Origin: Colletotrichum lupini
Taxonomy: Eukaryota > Ascomycota > Sordariomycetes > Glomerellales > Glomerellaceae
DNA: 64,000 nucleotides
Direction of reading: 5' to 3'
Assembly (NCBI RefSeq): GCF_023278565.1
Contig: NC_064682.1
Coordinates: 2,046,001-2,110,000, forward strand
In this document: piece by piece, positions 36,250 through 48,975 of the stretch
Numbering within the stretch: the stretch's first letter is position 1
How the letters are laid out: each line of letters opens with the position of its first letter
Program-made: the position numbers and the translations under genes
Notes under the pieces: generated by a model
The model's input: the letters and a program-made list of their open reading frames with translations, nothing else
What the model was told of the DNA's origin: nothing
Databases searched by the model: none

Positions 36250-39200
36250 GTTTTATAGAGTATTATTCATTAACTTATTTTTAGTAACTTTTTATTACGA
36301 ACTTAACGTTTATTATTTTATTTTATATATATCTTTTTTTTATAATATTCGAATTTTTTAATTATTTTTACTACTTTTTTAAAATATTTAATAAGTTCTT
36401 ACGTATTATATTTAGTAAATTACTTAGCTTATTTAATAAGATATTATAAATTTCTTTCCTCGCTTTATTTTATAACGATTTTTTTAACTTCTTAAACGTC
36501 TTACTTATTCTCTAACTTTAAGAGATTCGCTATTTAGTTACTAACTATTTAGTAATTTCCCTATAGCTTAAGCTAAGAAACTAATAAAATATTATATATT
36601 TTCTAATATTACTTTAATAAATATATTTAGTAAGCCTATTTCTCTACTTTTTTAGCTATTATTATTTTAATATATCTCGGCGCTAGTTTTTTATTTTTAA
36701 ATTATATATTTTTATTAATAAGCTAATAACCTTTTTATAATTAATTTTTTTTAGAGTATATCTTTTATTATCATAAGCTACTTAGTTCTTAGAGGCTTAT
36801 ACTTACGCTCGTATAGCCTAGGCCTTAATTTTTTCAATTTTTTAAACCCTTTCTTAAACCTTTTAAACTATAGCTTTATAATTAGGTATATATTTCATAT
36901 ACTTAGGGTAGTAGCCGTATAATACTATATATAGGGATACTTTTATAATAGAGTATTAGTTATTATTATATATAAACTCGGCCTTTTTTAACTACGCTAC
37001 TTACTTATTTAACGAGCCCTTAATATAGATTTTTAAATACTTTTTTAATATTTAATAAGTCCGCTCTATTTAACTATCCGTTTATAAGTAATATATATAT
37101 AGTAAATAGTTAATAATATATTACCCGTTCCTTAGTAAACTCTTTTTAAAATACGCTTAACAAGAGCTTATTTCTATTTATAATAATACTTTTTAGTATA
37201 CTAAACTTATATTTAACCTCTTAGTATAAAATACTTATTATTTATATTACGTTAAGTATTTTAATAATAAATAAGAACTTTACGAACTTTATTATATAAT
37301 AAATAATAATTAAGATATTATTATACTTTATGCCGTTATTATAAGCGCTTAGTAATAGCTCCGTAATAAAGTTTATAAATATTTTTTAAAATAAATATAA
37401 AGGTAGTAGTAATAATTATAGCTACTTATATAGCTTATATTTTAGGGTTATAATTCCTAAATAATACTTATAGTTCTTAACGTATTCTTAAATATCTTAT
37501 CAAATATCCTTTAATAAAACCTTTTCTAAATTAGCTCGAGAGTTTTCGTAGTTCTTATATAACCTACTTTATAATTATTATAATATTAATAAAAGATCTT
37601 TATTTAAAAAGACTTTATTTAAGGAATAATGAGTCTTTTTTTGAAAAATAATATACTCTATTTATTAAGTAAATATATTCTTACCTTACTAGTTATAGTA
37701 CGAACTCTTATTAATTATAATATATAAAACTCGTTTTTAACTTATAATCCTTTAATAAGCTCCTTAAATTTTAATAAAAAATAAAAAGCGAATATTATTT
37801 TACTCCTTATAAACTTTTTTATAATAAGACATAGGATATACTATTTTAATATAATAACCCTAGCTCTATTTAACTCCTTTTTATTCTTACTAAACCGTTA
37901 ACGAGCGTTTATTAATAACTTTTTTATTTTTTTATTTTAAGTCGTTATGGTAGTAATTATTATTATTTTATTAGTACGCCTTATAGTACGCTATTAATAT
38001 AGGGGAGAGGATTCTTTATCTTTAAAGCTAACTAATATTTCGCTAGGATTATAAAAAGAGGCCTTAACTACTTAAATATATACTTTAATAATATTATTTT
38101 ATTTTTTTAAGCTAATTATTTTTTATTAAATATTAAGTAGTAGTTCGTTAATAAGATATAATTTCTAAGCTAGTATAAGGAGGACGTTTTTATAAAATAC
38201 TTCCTCTTTTATATAGTTTAGCTTTTTAAATAAACCGTTCGTTAAGTTCGTTTTTCTTAATTAGTATTCTAAATTAAAATTAAATATTAATAGTTTATAT
38301 ACTTATTTTATAAGTTTTTTTTAAAAGTACTATACTAATATATTAATTACTCCCTTAAGTACTTAATAATCTATTAAAACTATAAGTTTTTATATAAAGC
38401 CCTAGAAATAATAAGCCTAGTACTCTAGCCTTTTTATTATAATAAGTAGTTCTTATTAACCTATAGCTTATTATTATTCTATATTTAAGAGCTTCTATAA
38501 TTAATAAGTAATAGGTCGCTATTTTTTATCAGCTTATTATAATAAAATTACTATAATAACTTTAATTAAAATATCGGTTTTTATTTATATAATACGTTAT
38601 AAGTTCTAATACGTAAGTACGGTTACTAAAATAAAAACGATTTTTAGCTAATTAAATACCTCGTTTGTTTTTTTAGTCTATTTAAAATCCTTTATTTACC
38701 CCTTTTTTATTTTTAATAATACTATTATTAATATAATAATACCTAAATATTTAGTAATAAACTTTTAATAAAAGTTATAGAACTTTAAGAATACTTAAAT
38801 ATCCTTAATAAACTTTAGTACTTTTTAGTTAGTAATCGTTCGTACTCGCGATAAGTTAATCTCGATTCTTTTTAATATAATAACATAACTTAGGAACTCG
38901 ACCTTTTTTTAATAAAATAAGTACTTTAATAATTTAATAAAAAGCCCGTATAACCGTAGATATTAAAGGACCTTTTTAACATCCTCTATATACTACTGTT
39001 TTATTATTAAGTAAATTATTAAATCGTTAATATATACTATATAATAAGTATTTAATAAGTCGGCGAGCGCTTAGTAAATATATACTTAGAACGTTACGGG
39101 TACGTTCGTTAGTTTAAAAAGTATAATAATATATTCAAAATAATTATATTAGCTTTAGAACGCTATTTTTTATTAGTCTTTTTTTTTAATTCGGATATAG

Positions 39201-41500
39201 TAATAAGTATCCCTAATATTTATTTTTAAGATCTATTTTACTCCGTAAAGCCTATTTAGGAGCTTATTAATAAGCGGTAGTAAGTATTAATTTTTATAAT
39301 TACTTTATTTAGCCCGTAGTAATTTACGTAAAGGTATAGCGTACTATCCTTTTTTAATATAAAGAGGATTAGTACCCTAGCCTTATTAACTAAAAATATA
39401 ATACGACCGTTTACTAAGTTCTTAATAATATATATATAAAGTTTATTAAATTATTTCTTATTTAAAAGATAAATAGGACTATATAGTAGTTTAGTACTTA
39501 GAACTAGGTTAATTAAGTATTTTACCCCGCTATATAACTACGGTCCCTTTATTAACTACTTATTAAACGTCTCTATTTTTGATTAAAGTTCTAATAATAA
39601 ACCCCCTTATAATTTAGTTTCTATTACCCCTATAATACTTTTTATAATAATAATATATAATATATAAGCCCTCTCGTAATTCTTAATAATATTACGAGCT
39701 ATTACCTCTAGTTCGGTAATTAAAATAGGCTTATATAACTATATATTCATTATTATATTAATACGAATACCTTCTTAGCTTATTAATAATTCTAATAATA
39801 AGAGGTTTACTATTTTTTTATTCTTATTAATTATAATAAATAGTTATTAAATCTTTTTTAATTACTTATAATAATTAATAAGGAAGAGCGTTAATTAGTA
39901 AGCTTTCCTTTAGCCTATAGCTTTATTTTAAAAGTCCCTTAATAAGGGAGCTATAGTAATAGCCGGGGTTAACCTTAAGTACGTTATAAGCTTAGTACTA
40001 ATAATATTTATCTCGGAGTATATATTTCTATTAACTTTTACTAGCTTTTTAATAATACTTTATAGAACTATTACCCTACTTTTTATAATTATTCTTATTA
40101 ATACCTTTTTAATACTTAGTATAAATATATTAAGTATATTACCTATATTTACTTATTTTTTAATAAGTTAACTTTTATAACTCTTAGCTTAGTAATAACT
40201 CGTTAAATAGTTATTAATACTAGCTTTAATTAGAGGTACGTCGGCTTATCGTTGCCCCTATTTTTTAACTTATTCTTTTAGTACTTACTAAATATATAGC
40301 TTATTTTATTATATATAAAGTACTTAATATTACTATTACGATACTTCTATAATAGCTCAGTATAAGCACTCTTATTATATAGCTTTTATAATATTATTTT
40401 TAATAAGTCCCTAGAGCCTAGCTTTTTAAAGCTCTCTTTATTCTTTTTTTTATAAAAAGGGGATATTTAACGTAGTTACTTTAATAACAAATATAGCCTC
40501 TTTTTATTATCCTTTTATAACTAGTTACCGCCCTTTTACTGATTTAATAATTATAATTTATTAACTTTATAAACTATATTATATACTCTTTTAATTAAAA
40601 TCTTATAATAAATTAGATTATCCTATAACTAAGATAGTAATTTAAAAAAGAACTAATATACCTCTATTTTTAAATTCTTTATATTTTTTATACTTAGGTT
40701 ATAATAAATTACTAATTATTTAATAAAGAACTAAGTAGGGGTCTAATTCTTTTTTAGCTTTTTTATCCTTAGCTCCTTATAATATTCCTATTTTTAAGTC
40801 TCGGGGTTTACGTATTATTAATAAATAAATACTAAGAAGTCGCCCTAGGAGAGGGGATCTTAAAAGCTCTTTTCGTAGTTATACTATTATATTTATAGTA
40901 ATAGGGATATTTTAAATAGGGCCTATTTAATATACTATTCTATAATACTTTTTATATAAAAGTTATTACTTATTTCTATAATAATAATTTAGTTTACTAC
41001 TTAGGTACTTATAAACTCTTTTTTAATTAGTTTATAGTTATAAAAAGGAGGCTTTTCGTATTTTTATTAACCTAAATACGTTATTAACCGCTTAGTAAGT
41101 TATTAAATAAGCTCTTTATATTAATACCGTTTTTAGTTTCGATCTTTAATTATTATTTTAATATTTTATAAAAAAAGGTTATTATTAAGCTTATAGGGTC
41201 TATTAAACTAGCTATTCTAATACTACCCGTACTTTTATATACACCTTAACCTCGTATATTTAGTATTTAATTATTAATAAATACCCCGTTTATAATAAAT
41301 AAAGTCCTCGGGGTATTAATAAAGTAATTAATTTATAAAAATAATCTACCTTAATTATCTTCCTTATCTAGCTCTTTTATAAATACTAATATTTAAGTAG
41401 GACTTACCCTATAATAAGCTCGTTCCCCTAGAGGGAATAGGGTAAAATAATTAACTTTAAATAACTATAACTCGTTAATACTAACGGCTCTTTATTAATA
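36250..41500 (-). pseudogene. Gyp-2 gag-pol remnant
   Basis: Read on the minus strand, RT blocks are visible between 39,560 and 38,850: PLRKLLRAK-like and PLINKLLNRLYG stretches, then KIDLKN near 39,240, and LRLYGLFIKLLK and KKVEFLSYVI near 38,960-38,880. The chromodomain-like region (YLIK- and NTWE-type blocks) is near 36,480-36,350. Every domain has many RIP stops, so it is inactive. Confidence 0.8.
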
Positions 41501-41589
41501 GCTAAGCGTCGTTTTATTAACGTTCCGTTCGTTTCCGTAATTTATTATTATTTATATTAATTATTTTATAAAAGTAAAAGCTTTAGAAT

Positions 41590-41779
41590 TGTAAGAAATT
41601 AAGCTATAAATATTTAACTAGTATAGTTATAATATAAATATAAATATATTATAAAACTAAAGTTTATAAAGTTCTTTACAAAAGCTCTACTTTTTAAAAA
41701 GTTCTTTTATAATACGATCTATATACTAGTTGCTAAGTTATTAGCGTCCTATTACCGGCCGCATCCCGAATTTATTATA
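41590..41779 (-). repeat. Gyp-2 5' LTR (190 bp)
   Basis: It starts TGTAAGAAATTAAGC on the + strand and ends GCATCCCGAATTTATTATA. It has the same length as the other LTR and is followed by the AATAA duplication. Confidence 0.88.
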
Positions 41780-41784
41780 AATAA

Positions 41785-42420
41785 TAGTAATAATAGTAAT
41801 AGCGCGATAATAATAAATAGCGAGGGAAGCGTTTTTTAATTTTAATAAAAAAAACGAGGTAATAAATATATATATATATAAGTAAAATTCGCGCCTAATA
41901 TCGCTATTAATCCGTATTAGTAAACTTTATAAGAGGGAAAGTTCAAAAAGTAAAAGAAAATCAAAAAAATAGTCTAACGAGACAGTATAAGTATCTACTA
42001 ATACTATGTATTATTACTATGTAACCGATATCGAGAATCGCCCGAGTAGCTAGTAAAGGTAGAATAATAAAATAAAATATAAGTAAAATTAAAAATATTA
42101 GGGTAGATATAAGGTCGGCGCTATCTATTTTTAATAATAGTACCGGTAGTATTTCTAATAGTATTATTATAAGCTATTATTACTTAGAGGGTAATAAACT
42201 TAGCTAAGTAGGTATAGGTTTATAAAGTAGTAGCATTGAGCGCCTAGTATCGCTATTGATAATCTTAAACTTCTTAAAAAAGAAGATTAAAAGTAAAAAA
42301 TCTAAAAGAATAGTCTATTGAGATAGTAAGAGTATATACTAATATTATATATTAATACTATATAACTAATATTGAGAACTACCTGAGTAATTAGTAAAGG
42401 CAGAATATAAAATCAAATAA
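41785..42420 (+). mobile_element. RE-A copy hosting Gyp-2 (right part), with a short-form insertion
   Basis: It continues the RE-A of 32,463-32,628 beyond Gyp-2. A short form of about 175 bp interrupts it at about 41,895-42,072, flanked by ATAAGTAAAATT repeats (before 41,890 and after 42,072). It ends with the tail near 42,415. Confidence 0.75.
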
Positions 42421-42775
42421 AGATTATTACTTACTTTTATAATAAGAATTTGCTTTATTATTTAAGTATTCGTAAACTCTTTTTTAATTAGTTTATAATT
42501 ATAAAAAGAAGGCTTTTTATATTAACGCTGTTTTTAGTTTTAGTTTTTAATTATTATTTTTATTATTTTATAAAAATAGGTTATTATTAAGCTTATAGGG
42601 TTTACTAACCCCCCGATAGAGCAATCCGCCGGGGCCGTACTATATATTACGTATTAAGGAAAACTAAGTATATTACGCTCTATAATTAACTACTAATTAA
42701 AATAGCTCCTAACCTTTTACCGCTTCTAGTTATTTAAAAAGTAAGCTATACTTATTTTAATATATTTGTTTTTTT

Positions 42776-43820
42776 ATTCTGCCTTTATTAATTACTCGGG
42801 CGGCTCTTAATATCGATTATATAGTATTAATATATAGTATTAATAAATACTCCTACTATTTTAATAGACTATTTTTTTTAGATTTTCTAACTTTGTAACT
42901 TTCCTTCTTATAAAGTTTATAACTACGGATTATTAATGGCGATATTAGGTACCCGACGCTATTATTTTATAAGTCTATGCCTACTTAGCTAAGTTTACTA
43001 CCCTTTAAGTAATAGTAGTTTATAATAGTATAGTATTAGAGATACCCTCGTTACTATTATTAAGAATAATACTGACCTTCTTATTATTAATATACGCTTT
43101 TAACTTCGACTCGTATATATATATATATATATTCGTTACTTTATTTCTTTTATTAAAATCGAAAAACGCTTCCCTTACTATCTATTACTATTGCCCTGTT
43201 ACTATTGCCTTATTACTATTGCCCTATCGCTATTACCCTATTACTATTACTATTACTATTACTATTAAATCGTTTACTTATTTTTAAATATATACTATTA
43301 AAATACCGAGACGTATAGTTATTATTAACCCCTAGGGCTTTTTTAATAGCTAGAAGTTCGATCTTATAAGTATTATATTAAAAAACCCCGAATTATAATA
43401 TAACTGTCTTAAGGAATACGGATTAAATACTATCGACTTAAAAATCGGAAAAATATATATTAATATAGTTATTACCTTAATAAGCGCCTAGCTTATATAA
43501 TATAGTAGTTTTAAAATACTTAACTAACTTTAGAATAGTATTAATATTTTAAAAACGTAGTATAAGAATAAGTTAAGAAAAACTAAAAATAATATTCTAA
43601 AGTTATTAAATAAAGTAGAAAGTAGGGGGTAGTTTTTAGCTATTTAAAGGGTAATTAATATATTACGGCGGGATCGTTAGTATTTAGTAACGGCTATAGC
43701 CGGCTATTATTAGTTATAAAGTTTATTACGTAATAAAGATACTTAATATTAACCCTAATAAACTAGCTTACTTATAAAGGCGAAGATGGCCCCTAATGAG
43801 GCAGACCGGACCCTAAAGGG
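42776..43820 (-). mobile_element. RE-A full-length copy (1045 bp)
   Basis: The 14-bp duplication TTATTTTA(A/G)TATAT lies at 42,762-42,775 and 43,821-43,834. Confidence 0.92.
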
Positions 43821-43897
43821 TTATTTTAGTATATATAAGACCTCTTAATACTAACTTACGTAAGTAGCTAGATTTTATATTATATACTCTTTCTTAT

Positions 43898-44554
43898 AGG
43901 GCGCCGATGAGGGCGACGCCTATTATGATATATCTGTCCGTCTTCTATAAGTCGATATTGCCGATATAGTATCTATTAAGGCAGTCTCTCTATAGCTCGG
44001 GGTCGTTTAGTATAATACTCGTAGGATTAAACTTCTAGCTATTAAGGAAGCCCTAAGGGTCGACGAGTTATTAATAACGTCTCGGTATTTTAATAAAGTA
44101 TACTTAAAATAGATAGTTAAATAGTAATAATAATAGTAATAGCGTAATAATAATAAATAGCGAGGGAAGCGTTTTTTAACTTTAATAAAGGAAACGAGGT
44201 AATAAATATATATATATATAAGTAAAGTTAAAAATATAGTAGACATCGTGAGGTCGATATTATTTAATAATAACAACGAGGGTATCTCCGATACTACTAT
44301 TATAAGCTATTATACTTAGAAGGGTAGCTAATTTAGCTAAGTACGCGGGCTCATAAGGTAGTAGCGTCGGGTGCCTATCGCCGTTTATAATCCGTAATTA
44401 TAAACTTTATAAAAGGGAAAGTTAAAAAGTTAAAAAATCTAAAACAAATAGTCTAGCGAGATAGTATGAGTATTTACTAATACCGTATATTAATACCGTA
44501 TAACCGATATTAAGAATCGCCCGAGTAGCTAGTAAAAGCAGAATACTAAAACAA
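43898..44554 (+). mobile_element. RE-A 5'-truncated copy (657 bp) with duplication
   Basis: It begins inside RE-A (AGGGCGCCGATGAGGGCGAC) and keeps the 3' end and tail. The duplication ATACTC(T/C)TTCTTAT lies at 43,884-43,897 and 44,555-44,568. This is strong evidence for target-primed insertion. Confidence 0.92.
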
Positions 44555-45835
44555 ATACTCCTTCTTATTAAAAGTTAAAAAACCCTTTATATATTCCTTT
44601 ATATTTATAATATAGCCCGTTTTAAAAAGATTTTTAATTTTATAAAATATAAATTCTAAGCTAATATTAATATACTAAATCTTAACGTTTATATCAGCCT
44701 AGCTATTTATAGTGTTCGTATTATTACTTAGCTAAATTTTATATTATTAAAAGGTACTACGCTATTCCTTAAGTATACTTATATTAATTATAATAACTAA
44801 GGTATCGAGGGGGCCTAAGAATTTATTAAGCCCTAGAGGGGGGGACTTATTAAGGGGTATTTTTAAAGAGTCCTAGCCCGCTAATTACTAACTATATACT
44901 AAAAGTAGAGTAGTAATTTATATATTAATAAGTTCGTTTAATAAGTTTATTTAATAAATTTATTTAGTTTAAATAGAGCTTTAAGTAATATTAAAAGTAA
45001 TAAGGATAAGAAGAATTTTTACGAGCTCTAGTATAAGTAGCTAAATATTAGCCCTTTTAGCCTTTTTTTTTAGAAACCTTTATATTACTATTAAAATTTA
45101 GAAACTCTGTAATTAAAGAAGGCCGCCTCTAACCTTTACGGCTAACTTCTATCGTTAACATTTCTAGCCGGCACTACCGTAAAGTAGCTTACTTATCCTA
45201 AATTATATAGTAGTTTTCGTATTAAAATTACTATATTATATTAAGTACGTACTTAGGGTATATTATATATATTATATAATTAAAAAGTATACTATATTAT
45301 ATAATTTCTTTTAAAAGTATAATCCCGTTAAGGTCCATCTTTTGCGCCTATAAAGCCAGAAAAAAACTACTACATAGGCTTTACTAAAGTAGCTATTTTA
45401 ATATTATTTATACCTTTATATACGCTTAGACCTCGTATATTTAGTAATTAATTATTAATAAACGCCCTATTTAAAATAAATAAGGTCCTCGGGGTATTAA
45501 CGGGGTAACTAGCTTATAAAAGTGATTTACCCCGATTTGTTTTTTTATTTAGCTCTTTTATAAATATTAATACTTAAATAGGACCCGTTTTATAATAAGC
45601 TCGTTATTTCAAGTAAAATAGGGTTAAGTAGTTAACTTTAAATAGTTATAGTTTATAAAGATTAATAGCTCCTTATTAATGACTAAGTATTATTTTATTA
45701 ATATTTCATCTATTTCCGTAATTTATTATTACTTATATTAGTTATTCTATAATAATAAAACCTTTGAAATTATAGAAAATTAGGCTATAAGTACTTAATT
45801 AGCGAGGTTATAATATAAGTATAACTATTTATTTT

Positions 45836-47421
45836 TTATTTGTATTTTTATTAGCTACTCGGGCGACTCTCGATATTAGTTATATAGTATTAATATATAG
45901 TATTAGTAAATACTCCTACTATCTTATTAAACTATTTTATTTTAAATATTCTTCTACTTTTTTAAACTTTCCTTTTTATAAAGTTTATAATTATAGATTA
46001 ATAGCGATATTAAGTTTAATACTACTACTTTATATACCTACGTTTACTTAGCTAAGTTTACGGCCCTCTAGGTAATAATAGTTTATAATAGTAATATAAA
46101 AGATATTATCGTCGCCGTTATTAAAAATAGCTAGTACTAACTTTTATAAGTATATTTACCCTATTTTGATTTTACTTACATATATATATATATTTGTTAC
46201 TTTATTTCTTTTATTAAAATTAAAAAACGCTTCCCTCGCTATTTATTATTATTACGCTATTACTATTATTATTACTATTATTATTATTTTATTTCCTTAT
46301 TTTAAATATATATATTATTAAAATACTGAGATATTAATAACTCGTTAACTTATAGGGATACCTTAAGGGATATTTTTAGTAATTCGATCTTATTAATATT
46401 ATATTAAAAACCCCCGAACTATAATAAGGTCGTCTTAAGGAATACGGATTAGATATTATCAACTTGAAGATTTTAAATATATATATTAATATCCCTTCGG
46501 GGTCCGGTCCGCCTTATTCGGGGCTATCTTCGCCCTTATAAATAAGCTAGTTTATTAGGGTTAATATCGAGTATCTTTATTACGTAATAAACTTTATAAT
46601 TAATAATAGCCGGCCGTAGCCGTTATTAAATACTAATAATCTTATTATAATATATTAATTACCCTCTAAATAGCTAAAAACTACCCCCTACTTTCTACTT
46701 TATTTAATAACTTTAGAATATTCTTTTTAGTCTTTTTTAACCTATTCCTATACTACGTTTTTAGAATATTAATAATACTTTAGAATTAGTTAGGTATTTT
46801 AAAGCTATTATATTATATAAGCTAGGCGCTTATTAGGGTAATAGCTATATTGATATATATCTTTTCGATCTTTAAGTTAATAATATTTAATCTATATTCC
46901 TTAAAATAGCCGTGCTATAGTTCGGGGTTTTTTAATATAATATTTATAAGATCGAACTTCTAGCTATTGAGGAAGCCCTAGGGGTTAATAATAACTATAT
47001 GTCTCGGTATTTTGATAGTATATATTTAAAACGATTTAATAATAATAGTAATAGTAATAATAATAGGGTAATAGTAATAGGGTAATAGTAATAAAGTAAT
47101 AGTAATAGGGCGATAGTAATAAATAGCGAGGGAAGTAGCGTTTTTTAATTGTAATAGAGGAAACGAGGTAACGAATATATATATATATATATAAGTCGAA
47201 GTTAAAAGCGTATATTAGTAAGGTTGGTATTAGTTTTAATAACGGCGACGAGGGTATTTCTAATACTATATTATTATGAACTATTATTACCTAGAGGGCG
47301 GTAAACTTAGCTAAGTGGGCGGCTTATAAGGTAGTAGCGTCGGGTGCCTAATATTATTATTAATAATCCGTAGTTATGAACTTTATAGGAGGGAAAGTTG
47401 AAAAGTTAGAAAATCTAAAAA
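45836..47421. mobile_element. Two opposed partial RE-A copies
   Basis: A reverse RE-A (45,836-46,493, tail at the left) is interrupted by a forward RE-A starting CCCTTCGGGGTCCGGTCC at 46,494. The forward copy loses its 3' end at about 47,421, so neither is complete. Confidence 0.75.
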
Positions 47422-48509
47422 AATACTACTATAACTTACGTACTTATTTAGAACTACTATATTACTTATTTAAGATTTATAAATTTTAAATAAGTTAATA
47501 ATCTAAGCTTTTATAAATTTTAAATAAATAAAGCTTTTTTATACTATATATTTAAAATATATAAAGAGTAAATTATAATAACGTCTACGTAACTACCTCT
47601 TTTAACGTAGTTATAATAATTTATTATTATTATAAACTATTTTTTATTAAGTTTATTCTTTTTAAATACTAGGTTATATTAGCTATTTACTTATATAATT
47701 CCCCGTTATCCTCTTCTTATTAAGAACACTAAACTAGCTTTTCATTTATTATTAAAATAAGCTTAATATTTAGTTTTAACTTAGCTAAAAAGATGTTTTT
47801 ATAAACTTAGTTAGTATTAACTTATTTTATTTTTAAATAAATAGCCTCGCTTCTTATTATTAATACCTAAGTTATTATAAATAATATAAGCTTAACTAGC
47901 TAACTAGCTTTTTTTAAATAAGGCTAGTGATAAGAAAATAGGTTATATTATATTATTTAGCTTACTATAGAAAGAATTAATAATCTTAGGGTTAAGAATT
48001 CAGTAATATAAGTTTAAAAAAAATATTTCTTAAAAACGTTACTAAGGGTATACTTTTTATTTATTAAAAGTAGTTAAATTTAATATTTTATAGTAAATCT
48101 TATAATACTATAAAATACTTAGCTTAATTAAAATAATATAATTTAAATTATAAGATCCGAGGGGTTTTAGAAATAGCCTCTTATTAAATAATATTACGTT
48201 CTTTATAAACCGGCCTTATATCCTAATTAAAATAAGATATTTAAAAAAAAATATTATTTAAAGTTTACTTAGGTACTTAAAATAAGTACTTATATATTCT
48301 TAGCTTATAAGTACCTTATCCTCTATATAAGCTTAGTAAAAACGTAGCTCTTAATTATTAATTATATCCTATATAATATTAATAAGCTAATATAAATAAC
48401 TAAGACTATTTAAAAAATAATTTTTAATATTATTATTACTCAACTTAGTATTAGAGGTAATATAAGTACTAAAGTTCTAATATAATGATTTTTAAATAAA
48501 ATAATAAGC
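47422..48509. other. Unassigned RIP-mutated sequence, left part
   Basis: It is not RE-A or RE-B and shows no domain I recognise. It probably belongs with 48,710-48,962 and 50,188-52,177, since younger elements separate these parts. Confidence 0.4.
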
Positions 48510-48514
48510 CTATT

Positions 48515-48704
48515 TGTATTGGATTTGGGATGCGGCCGGCGACAGGACGCCGATGACTTAGCAACCGGTGTACGGATCGTATTACGAAAGAACTTTCTAA
48601 GAAGCAGAGCCCTTACGAAGGACTTTGTAAGCTTTAGTTTTATAATACACCTATACTTATATTGTAGCCTCGCTGGTTAAGTGCTCATAGCCTAATCTCT
48701 TATA
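48515..48704 (+). repeat. Solo Gyp-2-family LTR, nearly unmutated
   Basis: This 190-bp unit starts TGTATTGGATTTGGGATGCG and is flanked by CTATT at 48,510-48,514 and 48,705-48,709. It is the reverse complement of the Gyp-2 LTRs but keeps CA and TG dinucleotides that are TA in those copies. There is no internal sequence, so it arose by LTR-LTR recombination. Confidence 0.9.
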
Positions 48705-48975
48705 CTATTATACTCTTAAAAATAAGTATATTATATAAAAATATTAAAAGATTAGGTATCAGTTATTAAACTTTTTATAAAGCTTAGTCTAGGCTTTTTT
48801 AAAAATATGCTTAGTCTTAGTAAAAATAATAAGCTTTTATATTATAAAGACCCTATAATATATATAAAAAGGGGGCTTATTGATAAGTATATTAATATAA
48901 GCCTTATTTCTATTACTTAGTATAACTATTACTTATATTAATAACTAATATCTCTCGTTATTAAACTTATAATTA

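Larger units (their letters stand above)
32819..36250. pseudogene. Extra coding-like segment between Gyp-2 pol and 3' LTR
   Basis: About 2.4 kb (after removing RE-A 34,454-35,479) has no counterpart in an ordinary gag-pol element. Long frames appear whose only stops are TAA/TAG of the kind RIP makes from CAA/CAG, as in real coding sequence. Both strands look open over parts of it because TTA/CTA leucine codons mirror those stops, so I cannot fix the strand. A tandem array of about 12-bp units (TATTATA-centred) lies at about 35,757-35,885. I recognise no family. It could be a third ORF of Gyp-2, a captured gene, or an older nested element without visible ends. Confidence 0.45.
32629..41779 (-). 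mobile_element. Gyp-2: complete Ty3/gypsy element with LTRs, minus strand
   Basis: Two 190-bp LTRs (32,629-32,818 and 41,590-41,779) in the same orientation are flanked by the 5-bp duplication AATAA (32,624-32,628 and 41,780-41,784). Read on the minus strand, gag begins near 41.5 kb, RT lies at about 39.56-38.85 kb, integrase follows, and a chromodomain-like end lies near 36.48-36.35 kb. A purine-rich tract (AAGGGGGGAGTAAT) adjoins the 32.6-kb LTR, making that the 3' LTR. Pol ends near 36.25 kb, yet another 3.4 kb (2.4 kb without the RE-A copy) lies before the 3' LTR. The element entered the GTAATA-rich tract of an RE-A copy. Confidence 0.88.
42611..45369 (+). mobile_element. RE-B copy carrying two RE-A insertions
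   Basis: It starts CCCCCCGATAGAGCAATCCG, ends GCCAGAAAAAAACTACTA, and is flanked by a TTTACTAA-type duplication. Inside are the RE-A copies 42,776-43,820 and 43,898-44,554. Confidence 0.85.
42421..45835 (-). mobile_element. Second Gyp-2 copy: gag start and part of 5' LTR, split by RE-B
   Basis: The segments 42,421-42,610 and 45,370-45,835 match the Gyp-2 region 40,940-41,640 in the same direction. They include leader sequence and the first part of the 190-bp LTR. The gap is an RE-B copy. RE-A sequence cuts the LTR at about 45,836. Confidence 0.75.

Noticed and set aside
44007..44276. Minus-strand open frame of 89 codons
   Set aside because: It lies inside the truncated RE-A copy 43,898-44,554 and includes the microsatellite and TA tract; not a gene.
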